Positions 1 to 10,038 of a DNA stretch of 64,000 nt are shown here, piece after piece. The translations under genes were made by a program, and so were the position numbers. The stretch's first letter is position 1, and every line of letters begins with the position of its first letter. The notes beneath the pieces were generated by a model. That model was given only the letters and a program-made list of their open reading frames with translations. It did no database searches and was not told where the DNA came from. The stretch comes from Ferriphaselus amnicola (lineage in GTDB: Bacteria; Pseudomonadota; Gammaproteobacteria; Burkholderiales; Gallionellaceae), in assembly GCF_000974685.2 (NCBI RefSeq), contig NZ_AP018738.1:2170001-2234000 (forward strand), given 5' to 3'.

Positions 1-319
1 TATTGCGATCATCTTGCGCCAACAGGATGGGGCGAGCGGTGAGTCGCAGCCCCTCGCCCTCGGCCTTGAAATTGAAACGTGCTTCGGCGGTGGAGCTGTT
101 CTGCGGCAAGCGAGCGATCAGGTTAGCGGGATTAAGCACGCTATCGGCGCGCAGGCTGCTGTGGGCTGCGTAGCCATAAAGCGCGCCGTCCCAGCGCAGA
201 TCGGCGGCGAGGAGGGGCAGGGAAAAGATCGCGCCGATGAATCCTCCCAAAAATGCGTTCCGGGAGGATGGATGCAAGGCGCACGGAACAGAGGAGCTGG
301 AATGTGCCTGACGGCACAT
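1..319 (-). CDS. Secreted or outer-membrane protein, N-terminal part, runs off window
   Basis: An open frame starts with ATG at 319 and stays open to the left edge, so only about 106 residues are visible. After a polar start comes a hydrophobic stretch (FLGGFIGAIFSLPLLAAD) that reads as a late signal peptide; an in-frame TTG just before it could be the true start. The following RWDGALYGYAAHSSLRA segment alternates in the way outer-membrane beta-barrels do. It is the last visible gene of the leftward ABC/FtsX/LolA-like operon, so a role in the envelope is inferred. No family was recognised. Confidence 0.55.
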   Translation of the reverse strand, partial: MCRQAHSSSSVPCALHPSSRNAFLGGFIGAIFSLPLLAADLRWDGALYGYAAHSSLRADSVLNPANLIARLPQNSSTAEARFNFKAEGEGLRLTARPILLAQDDRN

Positions 320-369
320 GAGGACTCCGAGTACCGCGCAACGCCGCAGACGCCTTCCGAAACGCTTTT

Positions 370-1098
370 TCACTGCATCTGCCCCAGATCGAACTCCGCC
401 GCTGGGATCTTGCGAACCTGCACCGTACCGAACACCATCGTCGTCTCGGCATCCAGCAGCGCATCGCGGATGGTCATGCGGCTAACGAAAGGGATGCGTT
501 GTCCGTTGTGTGCGAGAGTGTTGCCGTAATCGAAGCGTGCGGTCTTGAGCAACTTGCCAGAGAGCGAGTAGAACTCAGCCTTTACGCCCACTTCGCGCTT
601 GACCGACACCCAGTAGCGTATCTTGTCGTAGGTGGTTCGCTTGTGCTTGGCGGTCAGCTCCAGCACGTGGCACGCCTCGCCGTCCACCGCCTCATCACCG
701 GTCAGTTGCGCATCGTAATCTCCGGCATAGTTGGTGGCGGCGATGTCGCCGTTAGAGGCTTCGCCGCTCAATCGCTGACGTGGTGAAATAGGAATGGGCT
801 TAGATAAACCGGGACGAGTGAGCCACATATTGCGCCCAACCTGCAACAGCTTGGAGCCTTTGAAGCGGGCCGGCTCCAGCGTCTCAGCCACGCTGGCATC
901 ATCCACCGCGCGCACCTCGAAACGCTGTTCATCCGACACCTTGTCGCCATCGCGCGAGGTCAGCTTAATCTCCCACACGATTCCCGGCAAGCCGCCACCA
1001 CGAGCGCGATCAGCGTGTTCGAGCAGCGCTTTTGCATCCGTCGCTGCGCAAGCGTTAGCGCTCCAGAACAGCAGTGAAAGTATGATTCCTAGTTTCAT
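370..1098 (-). CDS. LolA-like outer membrane lipoprotein-sorting family protein
   Basis: About 242 residues. A signal peptide (MKLGIILSLLFWSANACA) is followed by one periplasmic domain resembling the LolA-like family often encoded beside MacB/LolCDE-type transporters, which is thought to carry hydrophobic or lipidated cargo. The ATG at 1098 is preferred to a TTG 15 bases upstream because it has a GAGAGAGG ribosome site and starts the signal peptide cleanly. The permease gene ends 12 bases upstream, so the genes are probably co-transcribed. The cargo is unknown. Confidence 0.75.
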   Translation of the reverse strand: MKLGIILSLLFWSANACAATDAKALLEHADRARGGGLPGIVWEIKLTSRDGDKVSDEQRFEVRAVDDASVAETLEPARFKGSKLLQVGRNMWLTRPGLSKPIPISPRQRLSGEASNGDIAATNYAGDYDAQLTGDEAVDGEACHVLELTAKHKRTTYDKIRYWVSVKREVGVKAEFYSLSGKLLKTARFDYGNTLAHNGQRIPFVSRMTIRDALLDAETTMVFGTVQVRKIPAAEFDLGQMQ

Positions 1099-1109
1099 GG
1101 CGACCTCTC

Positions 1110-2369
1110 TCAAACGTGGCCAAGTGCATCGATCACCGGCTGCCGGGCAGCGCGACGGGCGGGTAGATACGCGGCCAAGGATCCGACCAGCAACATCATC
1201 ATTGCAGTGAAAAGCGTGCGCCCCGCATCCACGTCCACCAGCAGCGGCACGGCGCTGGCGCTGTTGGGCGGCGTGTAAGAAATGTGCGCGACATTGATGC
1301 CGTAGCGCACGGCGAAGGTGATGGCGACCCCGACGGCGCAGCCGAGCAGGGTGAGCAGCAGGGCTTCGGCCGTGAACAGGCGCACCACGCCGCCGCGCTT
1401 CAGCCCGATGGCGCGCAAGGTACCGATCTCGCGGGTGCGCTCGACCACCGTCATGCCCATCGAGTTGGCTACGCTCATCACCACCACCGTCAGCACGATG
1501 CTGAAGATGAAGCCGAAGATCATGTCGAACATGTCGTGGACCTGGTTATAGAAGTCGGAAAGCTCCTGCCAGGTCTTGATCTCCACATCGAAGCCGGCCA
1601 TTTTCAGCTTACCCAGCAGATCGTCGCGCATGGATTCCGTGCGCGCCACATCGTCCAGCAGCACGGTCAATCGGTCGGCTCCGCTATCAACATCGTAGAG
1701 CGACTGCGCCAGTGCCAGCGGCATGAAGGCGAACTTGTCGTTGCTGCCTGCGTTGCCGGTGTTGAACAGCCCGCCCACCGTAGCATCGAGCGCGTTGGCC
1801 TGTCCGCCTATAGTATTAGTGAGCAAGGGCGCGGTATCGCCTGGCTTGAGATGCAACATCTCGGCCAAGCCTTCGCTCAGCAGCACTTTCTCAGACGCGG
1901 CCGGGTCGAGCTTCTTGATGACACTGGCATACATGCCACTACGCACCTCGTCTGCCGTCAGCACATTCTCCTGCAACTTCTCCATCGCCTGCGGCGAGAT
2001 GCCTTCGGCGATGAAGATCGTGCTGGCACGGCCATTGCTGACTAGGCCGGAAAGCCCCAGACGCGGTGCGATCAGTTTGATGTGTGGCTCATCTTTCAGC
2101 AGTTGCGTGATGCGTGCGACATCAGCGCTGCTGAGCAGATAATGTTCGGGGTCGAGCTTGCCTTCCGTGCTCATGCCACGACGACTGATGGTGAGATGGC
2201 CGAGCAGTTCGCCGTGGATAGATTGCCGCGCCAGCCCGTCATAGACGTTATGGGTGTAACCGGCGAACAGCGAGATGGCAGCAAAACCGAAAGCGATGGC
2301 CAGCAGCGTCACCAAGGAACGGCGGCGGTTGCGCGACAGGCCGCGCAGGGCGAGTTTGAAGGTATTCAT
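1110..2369 (-). CDS. ABC transporter permease, FtsX/MacB family
   Basis: 419 residues with the MacB/LolE layout: one transmembrane helix near residues 20-40, a periplasmic core domain to about 270, then three C-terminal helices (about 284-305, 330-352, 385-405) and a short tail. The VVERTREIGTLRAIGLKRG segment is the conserved cytoplasmic loop of FtsX permeases. It overlaps the ATPase gene by 4 bases (ATGA), showing translational coupling. Such permeases act mechanically on periplasmic partners rather than moving solutes through a pore; here the LolA-like protein downstream is the likely partner. Confidence 0.9.
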   Translation of the reverse strand: MNTFKLALRGLSRNRRRSLVTLLAIAFGFAAISLFAGYTHNVYDGLARQSIHGELLGHLTISRRGMSTEGKLDPEHYLLSSADVARITQLLKDEPHIKLIAPRLGLSGLVSNGRASTIFIAEGISPQAMEKLQENVLTADEVRSGMYASVIKKLDPAASEKVLLSEGLAEMLHLKPGDTAPLLTNTIGGQANALDATVGGLFNTGNAGSNDKFAFMPLALAQSLYDVDSGADRLTVLLDDVARTESMRDDLLGKLKMAGFDVEIKTWQELSDFYNQVHDMFDMIFGFIFSIVLTVVVMSVANSMGMTVVERTREIGTLRAIGLKRGGVVRLFTAEALLLTLLGCAVGVAITFAVRYGINVAHISYTPPNSASAVPLLVDVDAGRTLFTAMMMLLVGSLAAYLPARRAARQPVIDALGHV

Positions 2370-3067
2370 TGCATCACCTCATCGGATTCGATATGTCCAT
2401 CGCGCAGCAAAATCTTGCGATCGACATGCTCAAGTAAGCGCGGATCATGGGTGGTAAAGACGAAAGTGACGCCACGAGCGCGGTTCATCTCGCGCATCAG
2501 ATCGACGATGATCCGGCTGTTCTCGGAATCCAGATTGGCGGTCGGCTCGTCGGCGATCACCAGCTTGGGTGCGACCACCAGCGCACGAGCGATGGCGACA
2601 CGTTGGCGCTGGCCGCCGGACAGTTTATCTGGATACGACAGACCGAATTTCGCCAGCCCGACATCCATCAGCACCGCTGCGGCGCGGGCGCGCGCCTCGT
2701 GCTCTGAAATGCCGCGTATCTGCAAGGGCAGCATCACATTCTCCAGCGCGGAGAGCACTGGCACCAGATTGAAGCTTTGGAACACGAAACCGATCTGCCT
2801 GCCACGAAACTCGGTCAGCGCATCGTCATCCAGTCGACGTGTATGTTGCCCATCGAACTGGATCTCGCCAGACGTCGGCGCATCGATCAACCCGATCAGG
2901 TTCATCAACGTGGATTTCCCGCTGCCGGAGGGTCCCCACACGGCTAGGAACTCGCCTGCATGGATGTCCAGCGAGATGCCGTGAAGTGCGTCGATGGCAG
3001 TCTCGCCCAGCATGAAGCGGCGGCGGATGTCGCGCAGTTGCAAAAGTGGTGTTTCGGTAGGTTTCAT
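2366..3067 (-). CDS. ABC transporter ATP-binding protein, LolD/MacB type
   Basis: About 233 residues. Walker A (GPSGSGKST), signature ([15 protein letters not shown]), Walker B with D-loop (LVIADEPTANLD) and the H-loop (TTHD) are all present, so the ATPase should be active. The LolD-like length and the FtsX-type permease downstream place it in the MacB/LolCDE class. The ATG at 3067 follows AAGG and is preferred to a start 30 bases upstream. It is the first gene of the four-gene leftward operon. Confidence 0.92.
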   Translation of the reverse strand: MKPTETPLLQLRDIRRRFMLGETAIDALHGISLDIHAGEFLAVWGPSGSGKSTLMNLIGLIDAPTSGEIQFDGQHTRRLDDDALTEFRGRQIGFVFQSFNLVPVLSALENVMLPLQIRGISEHEARARAAAVLMDVGLAKFGLSYPDKLSGGQRQRVAIARALVVAPKLVIADEPTANLDSENSRIIVDLMREMNRARGVTFVFTTHDPRLLEHVDRKILLRDGHIESDEVMQ

Positions 3068-3201
3068 AGTGCCGCCTTGAGCTGATGACGAGCGCACTAT
3101 AGTCTCAAGCGCTTAGTCGCCAAAGCGGCTTGCGACGAACTGACTAAATCATGGAATGAACTGCAACAACTAAAAGGATGCCGTGAGCGGTTCCAATATC
3201 T

Positions 3202-4239
3202 CTAGAAGAAATCCGCGTCTTGATTACTTTTCATAGGTGCCAATTCGCCACTGGCGATGAGCTCATCATATCCGCACACCCTATTGCGGCCATGCTCTTT
3301 GGCAAAATACAGCGCCTCGTCGGCCTTGCCAACCACTACCGAGGGAGTGTCCGAGGTCATGATAGGGGCAAAGCCGATAGATATCGTCACCTGCCCGACT
3401 TGGGGAAACTCATGTTGCTCGACCGACTGACGGAATTTCTCCAACTTGCTGCGAACCCCATCAACATCCACATTTCGCATCAATACGACAAACTCTTCTC
3501 CACCGAAGCGGTAAAGCCGATCATGGCGACGGAACGAGGTACGCATCAAATTAGCCATCAGGATCAGCACTTCATCACCATACAGGTGACCGAACTTATC
3601 GTTGATGCGCTTGAAATGATCGATATCCATCACGGCCAGCCAGTGATTATCTGCCACCCGCCGCAGATCTTCAGAAGGATGCGTGGACTCCTGTCCATAC
3701 GAAGCCAGCAGCCCAGCAAATCCGAAATCAAAAGTCTTCCGGTTAAGCAGGCCGGTCAGCGTGTCATGCTGGCTATCGCGCAACAGATCGAGATAGTTAC
3801 GGAATACACCTATGACACCATCTAATACATCTTGCTCATGATCAGTAATCAACTGCTCGCTGTCGAACTCAAAGATCGCAATGGGTTTGTCGCCAAGCAC
3901 AATAGGGACGCAAGTCTGATAGCCACTCACCGACTGGATAGCGACCGATTTTTGTGTAGAGAGTGCCTGAGCGATGGGAGAGTCTATCTCGACCATCACT
4001 ACCTGATCATCGGAAGGCGAGTCGTTACTGCCATGCACTTCACCTTGTTCGCTCCAAGCTGACAATGCCAGCAGATGCTCGCCTTCGCTCTCGAACACAT
4101 CATACAAACGCACTTCGCTGATTCGAGTCAACGAAAGCAGGGTGTTCATCAAGCTGATCTTCAATAAGGAAGTATCGCGGTAACGCGTCAACGTTTCCAG
4201 ATGCTGAAGTATCTTACCGGTCAAAGGAAATGTTCTCAT
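3202..4239 (-). CDS. Diguanylate cyclase with N-terminal GAF-like sensor
   Basis: About 345 residues, no membrane helix. The first 160 residues look like a GAF-type sensor domain and the C-terminal 170 are a GGDEF domain with an intact active motif (RFGGEEFVVL). RRHD five residues before it matches the RxxD inhibitory site, so product feedback by c-di-GMP is likely. It should make c-di-GMP from two GTP in the cytoplasm. An upstream TTG at 4260 is possible; ATG 4239 is preferred although neither has a strong ribosome site. It stands alone. Confidence 0.88.
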   Translation of the reverse strand: MRTFPLTGKILQHLETLTRYRDTSLLKISLMNTLLSLTRISEVRLYDVFESEGEHLLALSAWSEQGEVHGSNDSPSDDQVVMVEIDSPIAQALSTQKSVAIQSVSGYQTCVPIVLGDKPIAIFEFDSEQLITDHEQDVLDGVIGVFRNYLDLLRDSQHDTLTGLLNRKTFDFGFAGLLASYGQESTHPSEDLRRVADNHWLAVMDIDHFKRINDKFGHLYGDEVLILMANLMRTSFRRHDRLYRFGGEEFVVLMRNVDVDGVRSKLEKFRQSVEQHEFPQVGQVTISIGFAPIMTSDTPSVVVGKADEALYFAKEHGRNRVCGYDELIASGELAPMKSNQDADFF

Positions 4240-4341
4240 GGGCAAGGATACTACGACCAATTCCGATAATTTTGAAGGGGATTCTTTCGGCTTGGGTTCG
4301 GCATAACTCCACTCTCCATGAACGCACAGCCTGATCAGCGC

Positions 4342-5295
4342 TTACTGACGAGAAAAAGTGCGACGAGCTGCATCTATCTGCGAGCAAACTGCTGTCGCGC
4401 CTTGCAGAATGCGTGGGCTGGCGCGGCTCATCAGATCAGGCTCAAAGAAACCGTAGTGTTGCTGCTTAACGGCTGGCAGCGGCAATAGACGCCAAGTACG
4501 CAGTACGTCTTCCATCTGGCGAGGACTCACCGCTAGGGCGAGCAAGACCTCCGGCCTCGCCGTAAGCAAGGCTTCGGTGGAAATTGTCGGAGTCAGCAGT
4601 GGCGCAGCGGTGAACACGTTCTCTGCACCGCACAGCCGCAGCACATCGCTGATGATGTGATCTCCATTCACGGTGAGTAATGGCGTATCGGCGATCTGAA
4701 AATAGGCGCGCATCGGAGCTCGCGCGGCATACTGAAGACGTAGTCCATCGCGCTGCCGCTCAAATTCCCGCGCCGACGCTTCTGCCACCTCTCCCGTTCC
4801 ACCGACCTGCCCCAGCAAGCGTAATGCCTTGGGAATATCTTCCAGATGGCGAGGTTCCAGCACCAGCAATCTCAGCCCGAGCTTGCTGAACATGGCGCGA
4901 TCACGCGCCGACAGCCCACTCTGCCAGCCCAGTACTAGATCAGGCTGGAGTGCCAGCAATCGTTCCCAATCCAGCCGAAAAGCATCACCCATCAGAGGCA
5001 GCTTCTTTGCCTCGGGCGGGTAATCGCTGTAAGCGGTAACGGCCACCAGTTTGTCGGCCAAGCCAGCGGCATAGGCCAATTCAGTGAGATTGGGAGCCAA
5101 CGAGATGATGCGTCGCGGAGGTGTGGTGAAAATCAGCGTAGTGCCGCTGTCATCAGTAAAGGAGAGCGGAACCGCCTGGAGCGAGGCAGCAAAGAAAGCA
5201 AAAAGCAGTAACCAAAAGCTCCCCCCTCCTCGTCCGCCTCGCACAAGGCCAGACGAGAACAGCGCATGGCGCCGGAGAGGGGATCTCACACTCAC
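4342..5295 (-). CDS. Periplasmic cobalamin-type binding protein, BtuF-like
   Basis: 317 residues. A basic N-terminus and hydrophobic segment (SFWLLLFAFFAASLQA) form a signal peptide, followed by the BtuF/FepB-type fold: RRIISLAPNLTELAYAAGL near the start and QPDLVLGWQSG in the middle. In other bacteria these proteins deliver vitamin B12 or related tetrapyrrole ligands to a BtuCD importer; no importer is visible here. The start is GTG at 5295, overlapping the stop of the DAHP synthase gene by 4 bases; a second GTG lies 6 bases further on. The ligand is inferred from the family only. Confidence 0.75.
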   Translation of the reverse strand: MSVRSPLRRHALFSSGLVRGGRGGGSFWLLLFAFFAASLQAVPLSFTDDSGTTLIFTTPPRRIISLAPNLTELAYAAGLADKLVAVTAYSDYPPEAKKLPLMGDAFRLDWERLLALQPDLVLGWQSGLSARDRAMFSKLGLRLLVLEPRHLEDIPKALRLLGQVGGTGEVAEASAREFERQRDGLRLQYAARAPMRAYFQIADTPLLTVNGDHIISDVLRLCGAENVFTAAPLLTPTISTEALLTARPEVLLALAVSPRQMEDVLRTWRLLPLPAVKQQHYGFFEPDLMSRASPRILQGATAVCSQIDAARRTFSRQ

Positions 5296-6410
5296 TGCTG
5301 CTTGTATCGTTCCGCCAGCGCGACCCGCTTCAGATAAGCTTCACGGGCGATCTGCACGTCTTCGAGGAAGTGCGGCAGTTCGGGGATGAGCAGCGCTTGC
5401 GGGCCGTCGACCAGCGCCTTGGTCGGCACCGGATGAAAGTCCACCAGCACCATGTTGGCGCCTGCTGCCACACCTTGTGCAGTGGCATGCATCACGTCGA
5501 GGATGCCGTCCGGCCCGGCGGCGCGCGTGCCGACCGAGTGCGACGGATCGATGCACACTGGCATCCGGGTCAGGCGTTTGACCACCGGCACATGAGCGAA
5601 GTCCACCAGATTGCGATGGGGATCACCCATGTTGGTCTTCATGCCGCGCAAGCCGAAGACGACATTGCGATTGCCCTCGGATGCCAGATATTCAGCCGCA
5701 TTGAGCGACTCATCCAAGGTGATACCGAAGCCGCGCTTGAGCAGCACCGGCATCTCGGTCTGGCGACCGACGATCTTCAGCAGCTCGAAGTTCTGCGTGT
5801 TGCGGGTACCGATCTGCAGCATCACGCCGGTCGGGTTGCCGGTCTGGTGCAAAGCTTCGCTGATCTCGTTCAAATGTGATTCGTGGGTGATCTCCATCGC
5901 AATCACCTTGATGCCGTATTTGCCCGCCAGCTCGAACACCCAAGGCAAACACGCCTTGCCATGGCCTTGGAAGGCATACGGGCTGGTGCGTGGTTTGTAA
6001 GCGCCCATGCGGGTGCAGACTTGGCCGTTGTCACGCACGGCTTTGAGCATCATCTCGACGTGCTCGCGGTTGTCCACCGCACACAGACCGGCGAACACAT
6101 TGAAGGTGTCCTGCCCGAAGCGCACGCCGTTGTACTCGAAGTGGGAGGGACGGTCGTCATCCTTGTGGCGACCGAGGATGCGATATTCCTGCGACACACG
6201 TACCACGCGCTCGACGCAAGGCAGGTTCTGCATGTCCTCGATCTCCAGCGCCTTGGTATTGCCGATCAGGTACAGCTCAGTCAATGTCTGCTCATCGCCG
6301 CGCTCAGTATGGACGCGCGTCTTGATGCCGGGCATGGCATCAAGGTGACTCATCAACTGCCGGAATTCAGCGCTGTCCGGTTGGGTATTGGAAGTGAGGA
6401 TCAGGATCAT
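5292..6410 (-). CDS. 3-deoxy-7-phosphoheptulonate (DAHP) synthase, type I-beta
   Basis: 372 residues. It condenses phosphoenolpyruvate and erythrose-4-phosphate, the first step of the shikimate pathway. The first 70 residues form the small ferredoxin-like regulatory domain of the I-beta class (the Thermotoga and Bacillus kind); the TIM barrel follows with GAYKPRTSPYAFQG, KRGFG and CIDPSHSVGTR motifs typical of PEP and metal binding. It is not of the E. coli AroG/F/H I-alpha class. The gene overlaps the BtuF-like gene by 4 bases and follows slmA by 15 bases. Confidence 0.92.
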   Translation of the reverse strand: MILILTSNTQPDSAEFRQLMSHLDAMPGIKTRVHTERGDEQTLTELYLIGNTKALEIEDMQNLPCVERVVRVSQEYRILGRHKDDDRPSHFEYNGVRFGQDTFNVFAGLCAVDNREHVEMMLKAVRDNGQVCTRMGAYKPRTSPYAFQGHGKACLPWVFELAGKYGIKVIAMEITHESHLNEISEALHQTGNPTGVMLQIGTRNTQNFELLKIVGRQTEMPVLLKRGFGITLDESLNAAEYLASEGNRNVVFGLRGMKTNMGDPHRNLVDFAHVPVVKRLTRMPVCIDPSHSVGTRAAGPDGILDVMHATAQGVAAGANMVLVDFHPVPTKALVDGPQALLIPELPHFLEDVQIAREAYLKRVALAERYKQQ

Positions 6411-6425
6411 GTCAGTCTCGTTTCA

Positions 6426-7001
6426 TTATTTTTTCAGTAAAGCCCACTGCTGCGGCCATTGCGCCAATGGGTCGCGGGTGTAGCCACTCTTGCCGAACTG
6501 TTGCCAGCGGCCAACCACGAAACACACCATCAAGTTGGAATATGCACCGACATCGGTATCCGCTGGCAGCTCGCCTTGGGTGATAGCAATACGCAAAGCC
6601 TGCTTGAGCGTAGCCTCGATGCGATCAAGGAATTGGTTGATGCGCTGTTGCAGACGCTCGTTCTCGTTCACCAGCGCATCACCGATCAACACGCGAGTCA
6701 TACCGCGATTCTTCTGGGCGAAGCGCAACAGCAGCGCCACGACCGATTCAGCTTGCTTCATGCCATTGCTTTCGTCGGCAATGATCTTATTGACCAGCCC
6801 GAACACCGTCTGCTCGATGAACTCGATCAGCCCTTCGTACATCTGCGCCTTGCTGGCGAAATGACGGTACAGCGCCGCTTCAGATATCTCCAACTTCTGC
6901 GCCAGCAGCGCGGTCGTGATCTTCTCGCCCTTGGGCTGCTCCAGCATGGTCGCAATGGTTTGCAGGATCTGTAGTTTGCGTTCGCCCGGTTTTGTCGCCA
7001 T
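6426..7001 (-). CDS. slmA: Nucleoid occlusion factor SlmA, TetR family
   Basis: 191 residues. The helix-turn-helix region (ITTALLAQKLEISEAALYRHFASKAQMYEGLIEFIE) closely matches SlmA, which binds specific chromosomal sites and blocks FtsZ ring assembly over the nucleoid. The ligand domain also follows SlmA length and pattern (GMTRVLIGDALVNENERLQQRINQFLDRIEA). Its position beside a HAD phosphatase and argB is a familiar betaproteobacterial order. A classical TetR repressor is the alternative but is less likely. Confidence 0.88.
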   Translation of the reverse strand: MATKPGERKLQILQTIATMLEQPKGEKITTALLAQKLEISEAALYRHFASKAQMYEGLIEFIEQTVFGLVNKIIADESNGMKQAESVVALLLRFAQKNRGMTRVLIGDALVNENERLQQRINQFLDRIEATLKQALRIAITQGELPADTDVGAYSNLMVCFVVGRWQQFGKSGYTRDPLAQWPQQWALLKK

Positions 7002-7028
7002 GTTTTCTCCTTACTTGTTGCGTCGTCG

Positions 7029-7085
7029 CACCGGCGCAGGCCGGTGCCCAGTTACATATCGCTGGATTCCGGCCTGCGCCGGAAT
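7029..7085. repeat. REP/BIME-like inverted repeat pair
   Basis: Two palindromes sit head to head between slmA and the HAD gene. The first has arms CACCGGC and GCCGGTG around GCAG (7029-7046); the second has arms ATTCCGGC and GCCGGAAT around CTGC (7066-7085). The loops are complementary, so the two units also form one larger inverted repeat. This is the layout of bacterial interspersed mosaic elements built from REP sequences. It may also act as a terminator for the argB-HAD transcript. Confidence 0.7.
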
Positions 7086-7104
7086 GACGGACTCAGTGTT
7101 TCGA

Positions 7105-7749
7105 CTACCGTAAACGTGCCAGATTTTTGGGCAACACCAGCACATCCTTAATCTTCACATCCACTGCCGCAGGCATCCGTTGTCCAGCGTTCACCCACAC
7201 TGTCTTCATACCCAGTCGCTTGGCCGTTTGCAGATTCTCCAGACTATCTTCCACCATCACACAGCGGACCGGATTGAGCCGGTGCTTGCGCAACACAGCG
7301 CGGAAACCGGCCAGCTCTGGCTTAGGACGAAAGTCGCTCTGCTCGATACCCAGCACATCATCGAACAAGTCCGCCACCCGCATCAACTCCAGCACCGCCC
7401 GCGCATAACGCTGCGGGCCGTTGGAGAACACGATCTTGCGTCCCGGTAAGCGCTTCAGCACATGGCGCAGACGCGCCTCGCGCAGCACCATGTTCGGCAG
7501 ATTGGGAAACTGGTGCGTATGCCACAAAAAGTGATGAGGATCGGTGCCGTGATGCCGCATCAGTCCAGTCAACGTCGCACCGTAGCGCCGCCAGTAATCC
7601 ATCCGCAAAGCATCCGCCCCCGCCTCGTCCAGCCCCAAATGCCGCTGAAGGTAAGCCGTCATGCTGCGATTGATGTGCGGAAAGATGTGCGGCGTCGCGT
7701 TATGCAGAGTGTTGTCGAGATCGAATATCCACACCCGTTCGCCGCACAT
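7105..7749 (-). CDS. HAD-superfamily phosphatase, pyrimidine 5'-nucleotidase type
   Basis: 214 residues. HAD motif I is FDLDNTLHN, motif II is IVFSNGP, a lysine lies in RPKPELAGF and motif IV is MVEDSLENLQTA, so all catalytic elements are present. The helical cap between motifs I and II places it near the SDT1/pyrimidine 5'-nucleotidase subgroup, which dephosphorylates pyrimidine nucleoside monophosphates. It ends the argB transcript, 11 bases after argB. The exact substrate is uncertain. Confidence 0.82.
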   Translation of the reverse strand: MCGERVWIFDLDNTLHNATPHIFPHINRSMTAYLQRHLGLDEAGADALRMDYWRRYGATLTGLMRHHGTDPHHFLWHTHQFPNLPNMVLREARLRHVLKRLPGRKIVFSNGPQRYARAVLELMRVADLFDDVLGIEQSDFRPKPELAGFRAVLRKHRLNPVRCVMVEDSLENLQTAKRLGMKTVWVNAGQRMPAAVDVKIKDVLVLPKNLARLR

Positions 7750-7760
7750 TGGAACCTCGA

Positions 7761-8973
<1,213 letters not shown>

Positions 8974-9963
8974 ATGGGTAGCAAACTGATTATTGCGCTA
9001 ATGGCTGGATGCGCCTTGCTGATCCAAAGTGTTCCCGCAGATGCCAAACCGCAGCACAAGCATCACCTCAAGGCAGCCAAGACGGTGCAAAAGGTGAAGG
9101 CACATAAGGTTAAACCTCATAAGGCAAGCCGTAAGCACTACTCCAAACAAGAAGATGACGCGCTGACCAACTTGGTCATGGAAAAGGCGGGCACCTCGCC
9201 ACGCCTGTATTCGAATATCGCGTTGATTTATGATGCACAAGAGCATCGTTCGCTATATTCCAAGAATGCCGATACCGTTGCACCGATCGCCTCCATCACC
9301 AAGCTGATGACCGCAATGGTGGTGCTGGATGCCAATCTGCCGATGAACGAACCCATCACCATCAGCGAAGCTGATGTGGATACCCTCAAAGGCACTCACT
9401 CGCGGATGCGTCCAGGCATGACCCTGACCCGTGCCGAGATGTTGAAATTAGCCTTGATGTCGTCGGAGAATCGCGCCGCCTGCGCCTTGGCTCGCACCTA
9501 CCCAGGCGGCACAGCGGCTGCCGTGGCCAAGATGAACGAAAAGGCTCGCCAACTCGGCATGAACAACTCCCGCTTCTTAGAGCCATCCGGGTTGAATAGT
9601 AATAACGTCTCCACCGCACAAGATCTTGTGAAGATGGTGGATGCCGCCGACAACTACGCGCTGATCCATGAGTTCACGACTACCGCATCGCACCAAGTGA
9701 CCCCCGCGGGTTTCCGCACGATGCAGTACAACAACACCAATCCGCTGGTAAAGAACGCGTCGTGGGACATCGGTGTGAGCAAGACCGGCTTCATCAATGA
9801 AGCTGGCCGCTGTCTGGTGATGGAAGCCAATATCCAAGGGCGTCCGGTCATCATGGTGCTGCTGGATTCGCAAGGCAAACAGACCCGCGTGGGCGATGCT
9901 GCCCGAGTCAAGAAGTGGATGGAAAGTTCAGAGACCCGCAGTCGCGCCACACGCAACATCTAA
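8974..9963 (+). CDS. D-alanyl-D-alanine endopeptidase, PBP7/S11 family
   Basis: About 329 residues. A signal peptide (to about residue 24) is followed by a His/Lys-rich linker (28-58), then a serine penicillin-binding domain with SITK (107-110), SEN (164-166) and KTG (270-272). All three catalytic motifs are intact. PBP7-type enzymes cut D,D-crosslinks in peptidoglycan in the periplasm. The ATG at 8974 has a GGAGAAA ribosome site, so the longer upstream frame is not used. The basic linker is unusual and may bind the wall or another polyanion. Confidence 0.9.
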   Translation: MGSKLIIALMAGCALLIQSVPADAKPQHKHHLKAAKTVQKVKAHKVKPHKASRKHYSKQEDDALTNLVMEKAGTSPRLYSNIALIYDAQEHRSLYSKNADTVAPIASITKLMTAMVVLDANLPMNEPITISEADVDTLKGTHSRMRPGMTLTRAEMLKLALMSSENRAACALARTYPGGTAAAVAKMNEKARQLGMNNSRFLEPSGLNSNNVSTAQDLVKMVDAADNYALIHEFTTTASHQVTPAGFRTMQYNNTNPLVKNASWDIGVSKTGFINEAGRCLVMEANIQGRPVIMVLLDSQGKQTRVGDAARVKKWMESSETRSRATRNI

Positions 9964-9986
9964 GCAGCACGAAGTTATGATTCAAT

Positions 9987-10015
9987 ACAGGGGGCGCAAG
10001 CCCCCTGTCCTATTT
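9987..10015 (+). terminator. Rho-independent terminator after the endopeptidase gene
   Basis: Arms ACAGGGGG and CCCCCTGT surround a 6-base loop, 23 bases after the stop codon, followed by a moderately T-rich tract. Confidence 0.7.
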
Positions 10016-10038
10016 ATACCCGCCGACCGAGAAAGTTG

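Noticed and set aside
14-529. Rightward frame at the left edge
   Set aside because: It is antisense to the partial secreted gene and the LolA-like gene, both of which have better signals.
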